Source of the DNA: Aerococcaceae bacterium zg-1292
GTDB lineage: Bacteria > Bacillota > Bacilli > Lactobacillales > Aerococcaceae
Length of the DNA stretch: 64,000 bases
Direction of reading: 5' to 3'
NCBI GenBank assembly: GCA_016126655.1
Contig: CP065955.1
Span: 1,223,001-1,287,000, forward strand
Notes under the pieces: generated by a model
The model's database searches: none
Told to the model about the DNA's origin: nothing
What the model saw: the letters and a program-made list of their open reading frames with translations, nothing else
Shown: one piece after another, positions 1 to 8,700 of the stretch
Layout: every line of letters starts with the position of its first letter
Numbering within the stretch: the first letter of the stretch is position 1
Position numbers and translations under genes: made by a program

Positions 1-209
1 ACTTAATCCGTTTAGGTGCTTTTGTCAAAACATTGAATAATGTCTTAAAATTTGAAATTTTACCGTACCATAAATTAGGTGTCTATAAGTATGAAGTATT
101 AGGTATTAAATACCGCTTAGAAGGTATTGAACCACCAACCGCTGAACGTGTTGAAAATGCACGGCGTTTGTTGGACACAGATTCCTATAAAGGATATTTG
201 TCGGTATAA
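1..209 (+). CDS. pflA: Pyruvate formate-lyase activating enzyme, C-terminal part
   Basis: The first 209 bases are the 3' end of a plus-strand gene cut by the window edge; the reading frame runs from base 3 to a TAA at 207-209. The visible 68 residues contain LPYHKLGVYKYE followed by LGIKYRLEGIEPPT and ERVENARRLL, the typical tail of the radical-SAM enzyme that installs the glycyl radical on pyruvate formate-lyase. The radical-SAM CxxxCxxC motif lies upstream, outside the window. A hairpin follows at 221-246. The identification rests on the characteristic C-terminal motif only. Confidence 0.85.
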   Translation, partial: LIRLGAFVKTLNNVLKFEILPYHKLGVYKYEVLGIKYRLEGIEPPTAERVENARRLLDTDSYKGYLSV

Positions 210-220
210 TAACTTACCTC

Positions 221-255
221 AGGGTCGGCTTTAGATTGCTGACCTTGTTTGTGTT
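221..255 (+). terminator. Terminator after pflA
   Basis: A 9-bp stem (AGGGTCGGC at 221-229 pairing with GCTGACCTT at 238-246, with G-T wobbles) is followed by a T-rich stretch. It sits 11 bases after the pflA stop codon. Confidence 0.6.
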
Positions 256-550
256 GGCACGGAATAAACTAAGTAAGAGTACTGCGTCTATCCTTACATT
301 TTAGATGCAAAAAAAATTTATCAAGTAGACGATATGAATGCATCAACAAACAAAATAAAACTGAATTCCTGCTCTCTTAGACGGTGGTATTTTTCACAAA
401 ATATTTTTCTGTTTAAAATATGTGGTCAGTGGTCAAAATAAACATGACTATTTTTCGTTGTCTTTATAGTACAATACTTAGTAACGCTTTTCATTATGAT
501 ACCAAGAATTTTGGGTATTAATTTGAAAATTCTTAATAGAAAGAGATAGT
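256..550. other. Intergenic stretch without recognisable gene
   Basis: About 300 AT-rich bases between the pflA terminator and the LysR terminator. I see no ORF with a ribosome site, no RNA gene and no obvious repeat. Together with the leader to 749 this is the tail-to-tail space between pflA and the LysR gene. Confidence 0.4.
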
Positions 551-583
551 GAACAAAAAGCCTGATAAATATTTATCGGGCTC
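551..583 (-). terminator. Terminator of the LysR gene
   Basis: On the minus strand AGCCCGATAAATATTTATCAGGCT forms a near-perfect 10-bp stem followed by TTTTTGTT. It lies about 165 bases after the LysR stop, so the mRNA would have a long 3' tail. Confidence 0.65.
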
Positions 584-749
584 TATTAATTTTTGTTACT
601 AAATAGCATCTAATTTGTTAAAGACAATAGGATAATTATCAATTTTTATTTACCTTAAATTAGCTTACTATGCAAAAAAACAATCACACATCTTTGTAAA
701 TCTTTTAGTGTATTGAATAGACTATTTTAATGTTTTTTGATAAGAACGA

Positions 750-1634
750 TTACATTAGTCCTTCCAAGTGCTCTTTAAATAAAACAGCAGAAGGCGCTAA
801 ATCGGCTGTTGCGTCATAAACTAATTGAATATCTCTGAATAAAGGATAGCCCTCTATGTCGATTTTACTAAGTTTTTTTAATTTTATATCATTCTCAATA
901 AGTTGTTCCGATACAATTGAAATCCCTAAACCCTTAGCTACTGCGTGTTTAATACTGGTTTGACTGCTAATGTTAATAGTTGACTGACTTAAAAAAGATG
1001 GGGCATTTAATTTCATTTTTAAAAATTTAACCAGTGAAGCATTTTCGTCTTTAGTGATGAATGTTTCATTTTTTAAATCATTTAATGAACAGTAAGAATG
1101 GTTAGCTAGTGGATGAGTAGGTGGAACAATTAAAACTAATTTATCCTTAAAGATTGTCTGTCTGCGATAATGTTCACTAGGAATTTTAATATAAGAGGAA
1201 AGCAGAGCCATATCAATTTTGCCAGTAACTAGTAAATTGACAATTTGTTTGGAGCGCTCCACTTGTAAATTCAATCTTAATTGTGGGTAATCTTGATTAA
1301 ATTCTAATAAAATATTCGGTAATATACTATTTCCAATTAAGTTCGTGGTGCCTAGTTTTAATTGGTCTTTTGCTTGTCTGATTAATGAAAGCTGAAAATT
1401 TAGATGCTCATATTCTTTTAACACATTTTCAGAAAATTGATAAAGCTCTTCTCCAGCTTTAGTTAATTCAAACTGTTTAGCCTTTCTATATATCAGTTCT
1501 TGTTCAATTTCCTTTTCTAAACGTTGGATATGCTTTGTGACATTTGGTTGGCTAATGTATAATTGTTCTGCTGCAGCTGAGAAATTTTTTAATCTACATA
1601 ATGTGTTAAAAGTTTGTAATTTTTCAAAATCCAT
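750..1634 (-). CDS. LysR-family transcriptional regulator
   Basis: A 294-residue LysR-type regulator of normal family length. Residues 1-60 form the winged helix-turn-helix (FSAAAEQLYISQPNVTKHIQ is the recognition region), and roughly 90-290 form the periplasmic-binding-like effector domain. The ATG at 1634 is preceded by GGAGG with 9-base spacing. It is divergent from the transporter and phosphoglycerate-mutase-like operon starting at 1780. LysR proteins usually control the divergent operon and themselves, so the effector is probably the transported anion or a metabolite of it (inference). A dyad in the shared promoter region at 1667-1715 supports this. Confidence 0.9.
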   Translation of the reverse strand: MDFEKLQTFNTLCRLKNFSAAAEQLYISQPNVTKHIQRLEKEIEQELIYRKAKQFELTKAGEELYQFSENVLKEYEHLNFQLSLIRQAKDQLKLGTTNLIGNSILPNILLEFNQDYPQLRLNLQVERSKQIVNLLVTGKIDMALLSSYIKIPSEHYRRQTIFKDKLVLIVPPTHPLANHSYCSLNDLKNETFITKDENASLVKFLKMKLNAPSFLSQSTINISSQTSIKHAVAKGLGISIVSEQLIENDIKLKKLSKIDIEGYPLFRDIQLVYDATADLAPSAVLFKEHLEGLM

Positions 1635-1665
1635 ACATTTTCACCTCCGCTATAGCTAGTATAAC

Positions 1666-1735
1666 ATACTATTCCATTTTGTTATCGTAATTTATAAAAA
1701 TGGAATTAGATAGTATTCGTTTTCTTTTGTATAAT
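1666..1735. promoter_or_regulatory. Divergent promoter region with LysR-type dyad
   Basis: ATTCCATTTT at 1671-1680 is the exact reverse complement of AAAATGGAAT at 1697-1706, with partly matching outer arms (ATACTATTCC and GGAATTAGATAGTAT). A TATAAT at 1730-1735 lies 45 bases before the transporter ATG. On the other strand a TATACT at 1663-1658 could serve the regulator gene. The dyad lies between the two start sites, where a LysR protein would bind. Confidence 0.55.
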
Positions 1736-1779
1736 AAATGACATAATGATCATTAAATAATATTGAAAAGAGGGTTAAT

Positions 1780-3225
1780 ATGTCAAAGGATATAAAGAGT
1801 AATTATTCACCATTAATTGGTATATGTCTGTCAATCATTTCTTTCTTAATACTGTTTTTTATGCCATTACCAAATGGAATGACGACTGAAGGGCAGAAAA
1901 GTCTGGCGATTTTTGTTTCAGCTTTAATTTTATGGGTTACAAAGCCAATTCCAATTTATCAAACGTCAATTATAGCTATTCTTTTGCTACCATTAATTGG
2001 AGCAGTTGAAAATCAAAAGGTCGCGTTTGGTACGTTAGGGTTTGATATTATTTGGTTGATGGTTGCTGCGTTTGTCTTAACATCTGCCATGTCCGAAACA
2101 AATCTTGGAAAACGTCTTGCGCTGACTTTAGTAACTAAATTTGGTAAATCCAAAGTTAGAACATTGGCTGTATTTGTAATTGTTAATTTCTTATTAGCAT
2201 TTTTCGTACCTTCAACAACTGCTAGGGCATCATTAATTGTTCCAATTGCTCTCGTATTATTAGAAGTTTATCAAGCTGTTCCTGGTCAATCAAAATACGG
2301 GAAATTAATGATGTTACAAGGTGTTCAAAATAATGCTTTTGCTACCTCAATGGTAATGACTGCTACTTCTGCACAAGTAATTGCTGTTGGCTTTATTAAT
2401 GAACAAGCTGGTGGTCATATTGGATACATGGATTGGCTAATCGGCTCTATACCACAGGCGTTTTTAACGGCTATTTTCATGTTTCTGATAGGGTTAAAAA
2501 TCTTTCATATCGCAGAAAAAAATGGTGATGATGCCAATGCAATTATTCAAGAAAAATTAAAATTACAATTGAATACATTAGGCAAATTATCTTCAGCAGA
2601 AAAAAGAGTAGGGATTATTTTTTTAATCACATTATTTTTATGGGCGACCGGGGATTTTCAAGAAGCTTGGTTTGGATTTGAAATATCTACTGAACAAACC
2701 GCTGTATTCAGTATGCTATTATGTTTATTACCTAAAGTAGGTGTATTGACGTGGAAACAAGCCAAAATTAAATGGGATTTAATGTTATTTTCAGCGGGTG
2801 CCTACGCTGTAGGGAATGCATTTAACGATTCTGGTGGTGCAAGTTGGTTAATTGAACACCTAGTTGATGCAATTGGATTAGATAAATTAAATCACGAACT
2901 AGTTGCGATTATTCTAATATTTATTACGGTATTTAGTCATTTGTTATTTACAAGTAAAACTGTTAGAACAACGATTTTAATTCCGGCAATTATTACTATT
3001 GCAACCACTTTAGGTATGGATCCAGTATCACTTGCTTTAGCTTGTTCATTCGGTATTGCTTCTACAATTACGCTACCACCGCATTCTAAAGTTAACACAT
3101 TATATTTTGGGACTGGGTATTTTTCAGTATTAGATGAATTGAAATTCGGATTAATCGGTTGTTTTGTCAATGCAAGTGTTATTTCAGTTGTGTATTTTAC
3201 GTGGTTACAGATAATTTTACATTAA
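1780..3225 (+). CDS. DASS/SLC13-family anion transporter
   Basis: A 481-residue polytopic membrane protein with about 12 hydrophobic segments. Two hairpin-loop motifs characteristic of divalent anion:sodium symporters are visible: PSTTARASLIVPI near residue 150 and TSKTVRTTILIPA near residue 390. Family members carry dicarboxylates or tricarboxylates such as malate, citrate, succinate or 2-oxoglutarate; the substrate cannot be read from sequence. The ATG has AAAGAGGG upstream. It is the first gene of an operon with a phosphoglycerate-mutase-like enzyme 19 bases downstream. The LysR gene is divergent. Confidence 0.88.
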   Translation: MSKDIKSNYSPLIGICLSIISFLILFFMPLPNGMTTEGQKSLAIFVSALILWVTKPIPIYQTSIIAILLLPLIGAVENQKVAFGTLGFDIIWLMVAAFVLTSAMSETNLGKRLALTLVTKFGKSKVRTLAVFVIVNFLLAFFVPSTTARASLIVPIALVLLEVYQAVPGQSKYGKLMMLQGVQNNAFATSMVMTATSAQVIAVGFINEQAGGHIGYMDWLIGSIPQAFLTAIFMFLIGLKIFHIAEKNGDDANAIIQEKLKLQLNTLGKLSSAEKRVGIIFLITLFLWATGDFQEAWFGFEISTEQTAVFSMLLCLLPKVGVLTWKQAKIKWDLMLFSAGAYAVGNAFNDSGGASWLIEHLVDAIGLDKLNHELVAIILIFITVFSHLLFTSKTVRTTILIPAIITIATTLGMDPVSLALACSFGIASTITLPPHSKVNTLYFGTGYFSVLDELKFGLIGCFVNASVISVVYFTWLQIILH

Positions 3226-3244
3226 TAAAAGGGTGAATATAGAG

Positions 3245-4480
3245 ATGAAAAAGAAAGTTATTGTAGCAATTGCAGATGGACTAGGCGACCGCCCAGTAAA
3301 AGAATTAGATTATCTTTCACCACTTCAATATGCTAAAACACCTAATCTAGATTATATTGCTAAAAACGGGAAAAATGGTTTAATGGATCCAATTAGTCCA
3401 GGGATTGCTGTTGGAACCGACATGGGGCACTTAATTCTATTTGGTCATGATTATCAATTGTATCCTGGTAGAGGACCTATTGAAGCTGCAGGTGTTGGTC
3501 TACATCTTCAAAATGGCGATGTCGCACTAAGATGTAATTTTGCTACCGTAGATGGAAACGGAATTGTATTAGATAGACGTGCTGGTAGAATACGTAATGG
3601 TACATCCGAGTTGGTCGATGCTATAAGCCCCATTGAAATTGATGGTATCCAATTTATTTTAAAAGAAGCAACGGAACATCGTGCAGTATTAGTAATGAGA
3701 GGAAATGATTTATCTGATAAAATTAGTGATTCAGATCCAAAAGCACCTAATGACGGTTCACCGTACAAAAAGGTGATGGCATTGGATGATTCTTTCGAAG
3801 CAAATAGAACGGCTGCTGCATTAAATCAATATTTTGATGTTGTTTATAACCATTGGAAAAATCATTCTGTGAATTTAGAAAGAATCAATAATAATGAATT
3901 GCCAGCAAATTTCTTAATTACTCGTGGAGCAGGAAAAATGACTGAAATACCTCAATTAGGAGAAAAAATGGGTTTTTCTTGCAAAATCATTGCTGGCGAA
4001 GACACAGTATTAGGTGTAGGAAAAATGACAGGCTACGAAACTGAATCCGATAATACATTTACTGGTAGTATCGATACAAATTATCAATTAAAAGCGCAAT
4101 ATGCATTAAATGCAATTGAAGCATTTGATTTAGTTTATGTACATTTTAAAGCAACAGATATAATGGGACACGATAATAATCCAAATGGAAAAGTAGATGC
4201 GATTGAAAAATTTGATAAAATGGTTGGTATTTTGATAGATAATTTACCAGAAAATACCTTAATAGCACTCTGCGCTGACCATTCAACACCTTGCGAGAAA
4301 GGCGAACATTCAGGAGAGCCAGTACCTATTTCAATTTTTGGCCCTGGAATATTTAGTGATAGCGTTGAAACTTATGATGAAATCTCTTGCGGAAGTGGTA
4401 TACTTAATCGATTATCAGGTAAAGAGTTCATATGGACATTGTTTGACTATTTAGAGGTCGTACCAAAACAAGGTAATTAG
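3245..4480 (+). CDS. Archaeal-type (ApgM-like) phosphoglycerate mutase family protein
   Basis: A member of the alkaline-phosphatase superfamily close to archaeal cofactor-independent phosphoglycerate mutases. Metal-ligand motifs are present: ADGLGDRP at the N-terminus, MGHDNNP in the middle, and CADHSTP with EHSGEPVP near the C-terminus. YPGRGPIEAAG and CNFATVDG are family signatures. The position that in archaeal enzymes normally carries the catalytic serine (GSD followed by AHL) reads GTDMGHL, so the nucleophile would be threonine. I chose ATG 3245 because AAAGGGTG sits about 9 bases upstream; a GTG at 3233 lacks a site. Operon partner of an anion transporter, which suggests a role in using a transported phospho- or carboxy-compound rather than glycolysis (inference). 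Confidence 0.75.
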   Translation: MKKKVIVAIADGLGDRPVKELDYLSPLQYAKTPNLDYIAKNGKNGLMDPISPGIAVGTDMGHLILFGHDYQLYPGRGPIEAAGVGLHLQNGDVALRCNFATVDGNGIVLDRRAGRIRNGTSELVDAISPIEIDGIQFILKEATEHRAVLVMRGNDLSDKISDSDPKAPNDGSPYKKVMALDDSFEANRTAAALNQYFDVVYNHWKNHSVNLERINNNELPANFLITRGAGKMTEIPQLGEKMGFSCKIIAGEDTVLGVGKMTGYETESDNTFTGSIDTNYQLKAQYALNAIEAFDLVYVHFKATDIMGHDNNPNGKVDAIEKFDKMVGILIDNLPENTLIALCADHSTPCEKGEHSGEPVPISIFGPGIFSDSVETYDEISCGSGILNRLSGKEFIWTLFDYLEVVPKQGN

Positions 4481-4495
4481 TTAAATTTATGAAGT

Positions 4496-4532
4496 AAGCC
4501 TAAACATCGTTTTTTATGGTTTAGGCTTTTTA
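4496..4532 (+). terminator. Terminator of the transporter operon
   Basis: AAGCCTAAAC and GGTTTAGGCTT form a 10-bp stem followed by a T-run, 16 bases after the stop codon at 4480. Confidence 0.85.
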
Positions 4533-5034
4533 TTATTATATAGATAATATAATAAGATATACTCATGCCAACTACTTCAATAACTCAGGTGTATCAATGA
4601 CACTCAAAGAGAGTAGAGCGAAGCTAAGAAATACAATAATAATTCTGCAATATCAGTATTTTATTTTTTCTTTTTATCTGGGTTTACATAATCTACATTA
4701 TAAAATGTAACCGTAAATTATATAGTATTAAATCCATCATCGATTATTTGGTTTGTCATTTATTCATTCAAACAGCTTCCATTTGCGCCATGTATTTAAC
4801 CCCAAATTATCTATCCAACATCAGTTACTATAATCGCCGATATACAACGTGGATAATGAAAACGACTCGTGTGTAAATAATATTACACAGTAAACGAATT
4901 CAGTCTAAAGTCGTTAGGTAATTAATTATCATAACATTATTTCTAAATACTATAAAATGTTATGATAAAGATAAACTATAAATCGATAAAGACAATAAAA
5001 TAATGCACACTCTCACGCATATGTTTTAATCCAC
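4533..5034. other. Intergenic stretch without gene; one inverted repeat
   Basis: About 500 AT-rich bases between two terminators, with no ORF that has a ribosome site. The only structure I see is a perfect 11-bp inverted repeat, ATCATAACATT at 4928-4938 and AATGTTATGAT at 4956-4966, with a 17-base AT-rich loop and no T-run. Confidence 0.4.
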
Positions 5035-5070
5035 AAGAAAAGGATGGCAATTTTCACGCCACCCTTTGTA
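5035..5070 (-). terminator. Terminator of ppaC
   Basis: On the minus strand AAAGGGTGGC pairs with GCCATCCTTT (10 bp, one wobble) immediately after the ppaC stop codon. Confidence 0.75.
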
Positions 5071-5073
5071 TTA

Positions 5074-6006
5074 TTATAATGCTTCGTATGTCTCTGTTAA
5101 TTGTGGTACAACTTGTTTTTTCCGTGAAACAACACCAGGTAATTCAAATTCTTGTTCAGTAACAATCGTTTTAAATGCATGACTAACTGCTGTCACATCA
5201 TCACCAGCCACTAAAGCAAATGAATTACTTTCTAAAACATCAGTAACAATCAACAAGAATAAATCGTAATGATTAGTATCGTTTGTTGCTTTCATTGCCT
5301 CTAATAATGAAGCTTTGCGTTCTTTCATTTCAGCAAAACCAATCGCATTGACCTGTGCTATGCGGACTTTGCGCCCATTCATTTCAAATGTTTTCGCATC
5401 TAATGTTAATAAGTCTTCTACCGATTTTGTTGATAAATTTGTACCAGCTTTTAATAATGATAAACCGTATTCTTCAATATCAACTTCAGCATATTTTGCT
5501 AATTCACGAGCTGCAAATTCATCTTGTTTGGTACATGTTGGTGATTTAAATAGTAATGTATCAGAAATAATCGCTGAAAGCATTAAACCAGCAATCGAAT
5601 GTGGAATATCAATTTCATGTTCTTTAAACATTTTGAATAAAATAGTTGCTGTACATCCGATAGGCTCCGCACGATAATACAAAGGTTGTGCGGTTTCAAA
5701 ACCAGCAATACGATGATGGTCAACAACATAGTCAACGGTAACAGCATCTAAATCGGTTACAGATTGTTGCGGTTCATTGTGGTCAACTAATGCCACACGC
5801 TCTACTTCATTGGCAACTGTTTCAACAATACGTGGTGCTTCTACATTGAATGAATCTAAAGCAAAAGCAGTTTCTTCATTAACAGCCCCTAAAATTACAG
5901 GTTCTGCTTCATAACCGGTACGTTCTAAAAAGAAACTCATTGTGATGGCTGATGCAACTGTATCGGTGTCAGGGTTCTTATGACCAAATACTAAATATTT
6001 AGACAT
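5074..6006 (-). CDS. ppaC: Manganese-dependent inorganic pyrophosphatase
   Basis: A 310-residue family II (DHH) pyrophosphatase, which hydrolyses pyrophosphate to phosphate and pulls biosynthetic reactions forward. Visible motifs are GHKNPDTDT at residues 8-16 (metal ligands), VDHNEPQQ near 73, and VDHHRIAGF near 96 (the DHH motif). The C-terminal DHHA2 domain ends with SRKKQVVP, the substrate-binding loop. The length matches the short cytosolic form without CBS regulatory domains. The ATG at 6006 has TAGGAGG upstream. It appears to be transcribed alone: a terminator follows and trmD ends 70 bases upstream. Confidence 0.95.
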   Translation of the reverse strand: MSKYLVFGHKNPDTDTVASAITMSFFLERTGYEAEPVILGAVNEETAFALDSFNVEAPRIVETVANEVERVALVDHNEPQQSVTDLDAVTVDYVVDHHRIAGFETAQPLYYRAEPIGCTATILFKMFKEHEIDIPHSIAGLMLSAIISDTLLFKSPTCTKQDEFAARELAKYAEVDIEEYGLSLLKAGTNLSTKSVEDLLTLDAKTFEMNGRKVRIAQVNAIGFAEMKERKASLLEAMKATNDTNHYDLFLLIVTDVLESNSFALVAGDDVTAVSHAFKTIVTEQEFELPGVVSRKKQVVPQLTETYEAL

Positions 6007-6076
6007 TAATTAATTCCTCCTAATAATGTGTCATTTATAATCTATATTGTAGCACATTTTATCATTTAATGAATCA

Positions 6077-6805
6077 TTACAACTCATTTTCTTTCATAAT
6101 TTCTTGTAACCATTCGTGTTCTTGAGGGGTTAAATCTGCTTTTTTAAGTAAATCCGGTCGCCTTTTATAGGTCTTACGAATTGCTTCTTTTGATTGCCAT
6201 TTTGCGATATTCTCATGGTGACCACTTAATAAGACATCCGGTACAGATTTACCACGGAATTCTCGAGGCCGTGTATATTGCGGATGTTCTAATAAATGTC
6301 GTTGATGTGATTCTTCAACAATCGAATGCGCATTACCGACCACATCGGGTATCAAGCGCACGGTTGAATCAATCATTACCATAGTAGGCAATTCACCATT
6401 TGTTAGTACATAATCTCCCAACGAAACTTCTTCTGTCACGTAATCACGAATACGTTCATCAAATCCTTCATAATGGCCACATATAAAGACCAAGTGTTCC
6501 TCTTTCGCCCAATCGTTGGCCATCTGTTGTGTAAAAGGAACACCGGTTGGATCAACGAGTACTACACGCGTATTTTCAGTTTTTTCAATTGATTCAAGTG
6601 CCTGGACAATCGGTTCAACTCTCAGCAACATGCCTGCCCCGCCGCCATAGGGATAATCATCAACATGACCGTGTTTATTTACCGCAAATGCTCTAAAATT
6701 ATGTAAATGTAAAGATAATTTTCCTTTATTTTGTGCTTCTTTCATTAAAGATTCATTTAAAGGCGTGAACATTTCTGGAAATAATGTTAACACATCAATT
6801 TTCAT
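6077..6805 (-). CDS. trmD: tRNA (guanine37-N1)-methyltransferase
   Basis: A SPOUT-fold methyltransferase that places m1G at tRNA position 37 next to the anticodon and prevents frameshifting. The knotted SAM-binding region is clear: YGGGAGMLL, then ICGHYEGFDER and LTNGELPTMVMIDS. About 243 residues, normal for TrmD. The ATG at 6805 has AAGGA about 10 bases upstream and overlaps the end of rimM by 11 bases, implying translational coupling; a TTG two codons earlier lacks support. Usually rplS follows trmD in Firmicutes; here it lies about 9 kb away. Confidence 0.95.
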   Translation of the reverse strand: MKIDVLTLFPEMFTPLNESLMKEAQNKGKLSLHLHNFRAFAVNKHGHVDDYPYGGGAGMLLRVEPIVQALESIEKTENTRVVLVDPTGVPFTQQMANDWAKEEHLVFICGHYEGFDERIRDYVTEEVSLGDYVLTNGELPTMVMIDSTVRLIPDVVGNAHSIVEESHQRHLLEHPQYTRPREFRGKSVPDVLLSGHHENIAKWQSKEAIRKTYKRRPDLLKKADLTPQEHEWLQEIMKENEL

Positions 6806-7316
6806 CGTCAATTAGTCCTTCCATTAACTCGATTGTTGCGGTAGCATTGGCTAAATCAACTGATTTCACAACATCATCAATATACGGAATCAGTGCATCT
6901 TTTGTATTGGGTTGTATTCGTTTGACTACCCAAACATCATTGGAGCCTAGTGATAAGATTTCTTTTACTTTCCCCAGTACTTCCCCTTCGGTTGTAACGA
7001 TATTTAATCCAATAATTTGATGATGATAAAATTCGTCTTCTGATAAGGGTTGTTGTTGTGACGCATCAATGGCTAACCATAAATTTTTAAACGGCTCCAC
7101 TTGATTAATATTCGTATAATTTTCAAAGGAAACCAAATAAGTACCTTTGTGCAGTTGCGCTGCCGCAACTGTTAATGTTTCAATCACTTGATTATCTTTT
7201 AACAGGTAGAGACTTGAACCTGCCTTAAAACGTTCTTCCGGAAAATCAGTATCTGCAATCACTTTAACTTGACCACGAATACCGAATGTATTGACAATTC
7301 GTCCAATTTTATACAT
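6795..7316 (-). CDS. rimM: Ribosome maturation factor RimM
   Basis: A 173-residue two-domain protein that helps assemble the 30S head: an N-terminal RimM beta-barrel (YKIGRIVNTFGIRGQVKV) and a C-terminal PRC barrel containing LGKVKEILSLGSNDVWVVK and LIPYIDDVV. The start at 7316 is chosen because AGGA lies 9 bases upstream; an upstream in-frame ATG at 7337 has no ribosome site. It overlaps the end of the MFS gene by 8 bases and trmD by 11 bases, so these three are one transcription unit. Confidence 0.93.
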   Translation of the reverse strand: MYKIGRIVNTFGIRGQVKVIADTDFPEERFKAGSSLYLLKDNQVIETLTVAAAQLHKGTYLVSFENYTNINQVEPFKNLWLAIDASQQQPLSEDEFYHHQIIGLNIVTTEGEVLGKVKEILSLGSNDVWVVKRIQPNTKDALIPYIDDVVKSVDLANATATIELMEGLIDDEN

Positions 7317-8493
7317 GTGTTGTATCCTCACTTTCATATAATTGAATAAAACGTTGAACCATAATAACCATTAAAATCGCAATGATTAAGATGAAAAACG
7401 GCAGTATCCACATACCAAAACTTTGTCCTAACCAACCAAAAAGCGGTGGCATCACTAAAGTTCCCAGATAAGCACTCGCCATTTGTACACCGATGATTGC
7501 TTGAGAGCGCCCTTTTCCAAAATAACGTGGTGACATATGAATAATACTTGGATAAATAGGTGCGCATCCTAAACCAATCGTTACTACACTAATTAGTGAA
7601 ACAATATTTGGCGTTCCAGGTAATATCAGACCAATAATACCAATAAAGATAATACTGCTACCAATTTTTATCATTTGTTCATCAGAAAACTTAAACGTTA
7701 AAAAGCCACTAATTGCTCGCCCAACAGTAATTCCAATATAAAATAATGCGGCATATGATGCTGCGACATCTTCTGGGATACCTTTATGTAAAACAAAATA
7801 ACTACTTGCCCACAAGCCAACAACCGATTCAATCGCGCAGTAGGCTAAGAAACTAATCATAACTTCTTTCGTACCTTTAATCAACAAAATTTGCTTTAAT
7901 GACAAAGGTTGATACTCTGCTTGCCCTTCTTCCGTGATAAGCGCATGGTGAGTTTTCCATAGTGGTAAGCTCATAAATATTATAAATGTCAGTATAGCTT
8001 GAATAATACCGATAATCCAGTAGCCACCTTGCCAACCAAATCCGTGCGTTAACGCATAAGCCATAATATACGGACCTGTTGCGGCCCCTAAGCCCCACAT
8101 ACAATGTAACCAACTCATATGGTGGCTTTTGTAATGAAGAGCGACAAAATTATTTAATGAAGCATCGATACTTCCAGCGCCAAGTCCATAAGGAATTGCC
8201 CATAGACATAACATCCAAAACTGAGTACTCATTGAGAAACCAAACAGTGCAATGGCTGTTAGCAGCACACTAAACGCAGTCACTTTACCTGCACCTAACC
8301 ATTTTGTCAAACGGTCACTTTGCAAACTCGAAACAATCGTACCACAAGAGATAATCATCGAGACAATTCCAGCAAAAGACAAAGGAACATTCATCAGTGG
8401 ATTCATAATTGGCCAAGCAGAGCCTAATAGTGAATCGGGCAATCCCAAGCTAATAAATGCCAAATAAATAGTTACTAATAATAAGTGAATCAT
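7309..8493 (-). CDS. Major facilitator superfamily transporter
   Basis: About 394 residues with 12 predicted membrane segments in two halves. SLQSDRLTKWLGAGKV after the second segment resembles the loop 2-3 signature. The architecture is close to the FucP/sugar-permease-like or drug-exporter MFS groups; substrate unknown. The ATG at 8493 has GAGAGG 6 bases upstream, whereas the upstream TTG at 8511 lies inside that site. Its stop overlaps the start of rimM, an unusual pairing of a transporter with the ribosome maturation genes. Divergent from rqcH. Confidence 0.85.
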   Translation of the reverse strand: MIHLLLVTIYLAFISLGLPDSLLGSAWPIMNPLMNVPLSFAGIVSMIISCGTIVSSLQSDRLTKWLGAGKVTAFSVLLTAIALFGFSMSTQFWMLCLWAIPYGLGAGSIDASLNNFVALHYKSHHMSWLHCMWGLGAATGPYIMAYALTHGFGWQGGYWIIGIIQAILTFIIFMSLPLWKTHHALITEEGQAEYQPLSLKQILLIKGTKEVMISFLAYCAIESVVGLWASSYFVLHKGIPEDVAASYAALFYIGITVGRAISGFLTFKFSDEQMIKIGSSIIFIGIIGLILPGTPNIVSLISVVTIGLGCAPIYPSIIHMSPRYFGKGRSQAIIGVQMASAYLGTLVMPPLFGWLGQSFGMWILPFFILIIAILMVIMVQRFIQLYESEDTTHV

Positions 8494-8700
8494 AAAAAAC
8501 CTCTCTACCAAAATGCTAACAGTCCTATTATACGGTATTCTCGTGTAATTCGCTAATTATTTTCTAAATATTGTTTGGTTTGCTTTCACTTTACTGGATT
8601 ATCCGTTAAAATATTAACAGACTACTCAGCAACCAGCAATTCTTATATAAATGATATTGAATATATAGCTGGACTTTAAAGGAAGAGAGGATGGTTTAAT

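Noticed and set aside
2937-3170. Minus-strand ORF inside the transporter gene
   Set aside because: It lies antisense within a well-supported membrane protein gene, has no ribosome site, and its composition mirrors the codon pattern of the real gene.
7334-7567. Overlapping 77-codon minus-strand ORF inside the MFS gene
   Set aside because: Another frame of the MFS gene; no initiation signal and no recognisable domain.
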